Program-made: the position numbers and the translations under genes | Source: Candidatus Aminicenantota bacterium | GTDB taxonomy: Bacteria; Acidobacteriota; Aminicenantia; UBA2199 | Assembly (NCBI GenBank): GCA_026393835.1 | Contig: JAPKZK010000052.1 | Location: 1-64,000 of the forward strand | DNA length: 64,000 bases | Direction of reading: 5' to 3' | In this document: positions 62,899 to 64,000 of the stretch, piece by piece | Layout: each line of letters opens with the position of its first letter | Position numbering within the stretch: the first letter of the stretch is position 1 | Notes under the pieces: model-generated | Seen by the model: the letters and a program-made list of their open reading frames with translations, nothing else | Databases searched by the model: none | Told to the model about the DNA's origin: nothing

Positions 62899-64000
62899 CT
62901 ATCCTCCCTGGATGATATAAGGCGCCCAGAGGTTCTCGCCGGCGTATCCTTCATTTATCTTTAACTCTTTGATTATTGTTAACTGGGCCTGTCGTAACGC
63001 TTCGGCGGGGGGCATGAGCCGGAGATTTTTATAGAATTCTATCATATGTTTCAGGGTATAAGTATCGTTAAGGGGCCAGAGGCCGATAACCAGGTTTTTA
63101 GCGCCGGTAATGGCGAAGACCTGCTTGAGCGCGGCGATTTCTTCGCAGGCCGCGGTGTCCCCGCTTCCAGTATTAAAGGAAGAGAGCACGACGAGTTCCG
63201 TCCCGGGGAGTTCCAGGCCGCTGATATCCAGCGCGGTTAATAACCCGGTGTCGTTGCCGGCGGGTATATTGGCATGATTGGCGCCGGCAAACGCGAATCC
63301 AAGTTGGGTCAACGTATAGATTCCCCGTGAAAGGCCGTTTACCTGGGGAAAAAAATTGTCGATGCGATCGGGGAGCGAAAATCCATGGGTGGCTATATGC
63401 AGTATTCGTGGATTTTGGATGTCCAGTAGGGCGGTTTCAGTGGCTTTGTCTTTGGTGATAATTTTTTTTTGCCCGGCGTCGCCGGGAATTAGTGGGGGGA
63501 TCTCGGCGGCTTCCTGGAGGGTCCCGGGCAGCGGTTTGAACCAGAATGTCGCTTCTTTTGGCCCGGCCTTGTCCGGTTTCAAGGGGAGTACTTCCTGGTA
63601 ATCGAAATCGGCCCCGGCGGCTAATACCAATACATCAGGACCGACCGGGTTTCCAGGGAACGACGGCGCCAGTTGGCGGCCGGAGGCGACGTAGGTAATG
63701 GTAAACCGTTCCACCAATAATGTCCGGGTTTTATCGGGTAATGCCGCAAATGGCGCGAGGTGGAGCAGGCTGTCCGGGCTGATAACTACTTTGTCGATTC
63801 CCTTGAGTTCTTTTTCCAGGGGGGCCCACAATAGGGTATACAACCGGTTCAATATGTGGTCCGGCACGGTGACGGAACTTCTTATGTTTTGGATGGCCTG
63901 TGTGATTGTTTGGTCGATATCGAAGGCCCTTCCCAGGTCGATGTATTTTACCCGGCCGTCCCGCTTTAAGATAAAGACGGTATAGCGAATGAGTCCCCAG
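62899..64000 (-). CDS. CHAT-domain protein, 3' part, catalytic Cys replaced by Phe
   Basis: The frame is open from the right window edge (WGLIRYTVFILKRDGR..) to the stop at 62899, giving about 366 residues of a longer protein. CHAT domains are caspase-like peptidases. The His motif is present (ILHIATHGFSLPD), but the usual LSACxTG segment reads LSSFNTG, with TTT (Phe) where TGT/TGC (Cys) is expected. The end (NLWAPYIIQG) matches the normal CHAT terminus. CHAT proteins often follow TPR repeats, which would lie outside the window. The protein may be a non-catalytic scaffold. Confidence 0.85.
   Translation of the reverse strand, partial: WGLIRYTVFILKRDGRVKYIDLGRAFDIDQTITQAIQNIRSSVTVPDHILNRLYTLLWAPLEKELKGIDKVVISPDSLLHLAPFAALPDKTRTLLVERFTITYVASGRQLAPSFPGNPVGPDVLVLAAGADFDYQEVLPLKPDKAGPKEATFWFKPLPGTLQEAAEIPPLIPGDAGQKKIITKDKATETALLDIQNPRILHIATHGFSLPDRIDNFFPQVNGLSRGIYTLTQLGFAFAGANHANIPAGNDTGLLTALDISGLELPGTELVVLSSFNTGSGDTAACEEIAALKQVFAITGAKNLVIGLWPLNDTYTLKHMIEFYKNLRLMPPAEALRQAQLTIIKELKINEGYAGENLWAPYIIQGG

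Overview
The window looks like part of the chromosome of an uncultured, Gram-negative anaerobe. The cell has an outer membrane: there is an LpxC domain, two TonB-dependent-receptor-like barrels and a PAP2 phosphatase. It carries a hydrogenase-free HdrABC/Flox electron-transfer operon, a corrinoid methyltransferase, many secreted LRR/Ig-type proteins, a Roco protein, a CHAT protein and a DUF1703-type AAA/PD-(D/E)XK gene. This mix recalls Candidatus Aminicenantes or other Acidobacteriota-like lineages, but that placement is inference from gene content only. I see no rRNA, tRNA or CRISPR array.

Layout. 1-762: 5' part of an MmeI-type restriction-modification gene, running off the left edge. 1025-6148 (- strand): era, a Cys-containing protein, an outer-membrane barrel and a PAP2 phosphatase. 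6218-10251 (-): MinD-like ATPase, J-domain/RodZ-HTH protein, MttB-family methyltransferase and a MetH-activation-like protein, tightly packed. 10568-16568 (-): a six-gene operon of ABC importer, membrane protein, radical SAM enzyme and nitrilase behind one good promoter. 16569-18004: no convincing gene, but 21-bp periodic repeat arrays. 18005-24754: a large plant-type LRR protein (+) and a subtilisin-like protease (-). 25020-30264 (+): purA and a methylase/nuclease pair. 30581-34921 (+): an Fe-S protein, a homing-repeat nuclease-like protein, a histidine kinase and a small partner. 34882-35738: an HTH gene and a broken heptad-repeat coiled-coil gene. 35986-39456: a metallophosphoesterase and a TonB receptor. 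39705-46338 (-): hdrCBA-mvhD-floxCBA. 46522-53448 (-): SMC-like ATPase, PtuB-like HNH and LRR-Roc-COR protein joined by ATGA overlaps, followed by a response-regulator/LpxC fusion. 53602-56496: a membrane protein, a 41-bp periodic array and a shortened DUF1703 ATPase/nuclease. 56752-62777: two tandem paralogous secreted multi-Ig proteins. 62899-64000: a CHAT-domain protein whose catalytic Cys position is Phe.

The most promising candidate for an undescribed system is the three-gene ATPase-HNH-Roco cassette (47907-53549). It resembles Septu (PtuA/PtuB) with a third, signalling-GTPase component. Other points of interest are the receiver-LpxC fusion, the nitrilase/ABC/radical SAM operon, and the repeat landscape. 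The repeats comprise exact 21-bp periodic arrays, a family of terminator-like palindromes around gene ends, and a vocabulary of short self-similar intergenic words. Several gene 3' ends are encoded inside these repeats.

Start codons were re-chosen where a longer open frame only reads through repeat sequence or where a Shine-Dalgarno or overlap clearly points to an internal start; this is stated in each entry.
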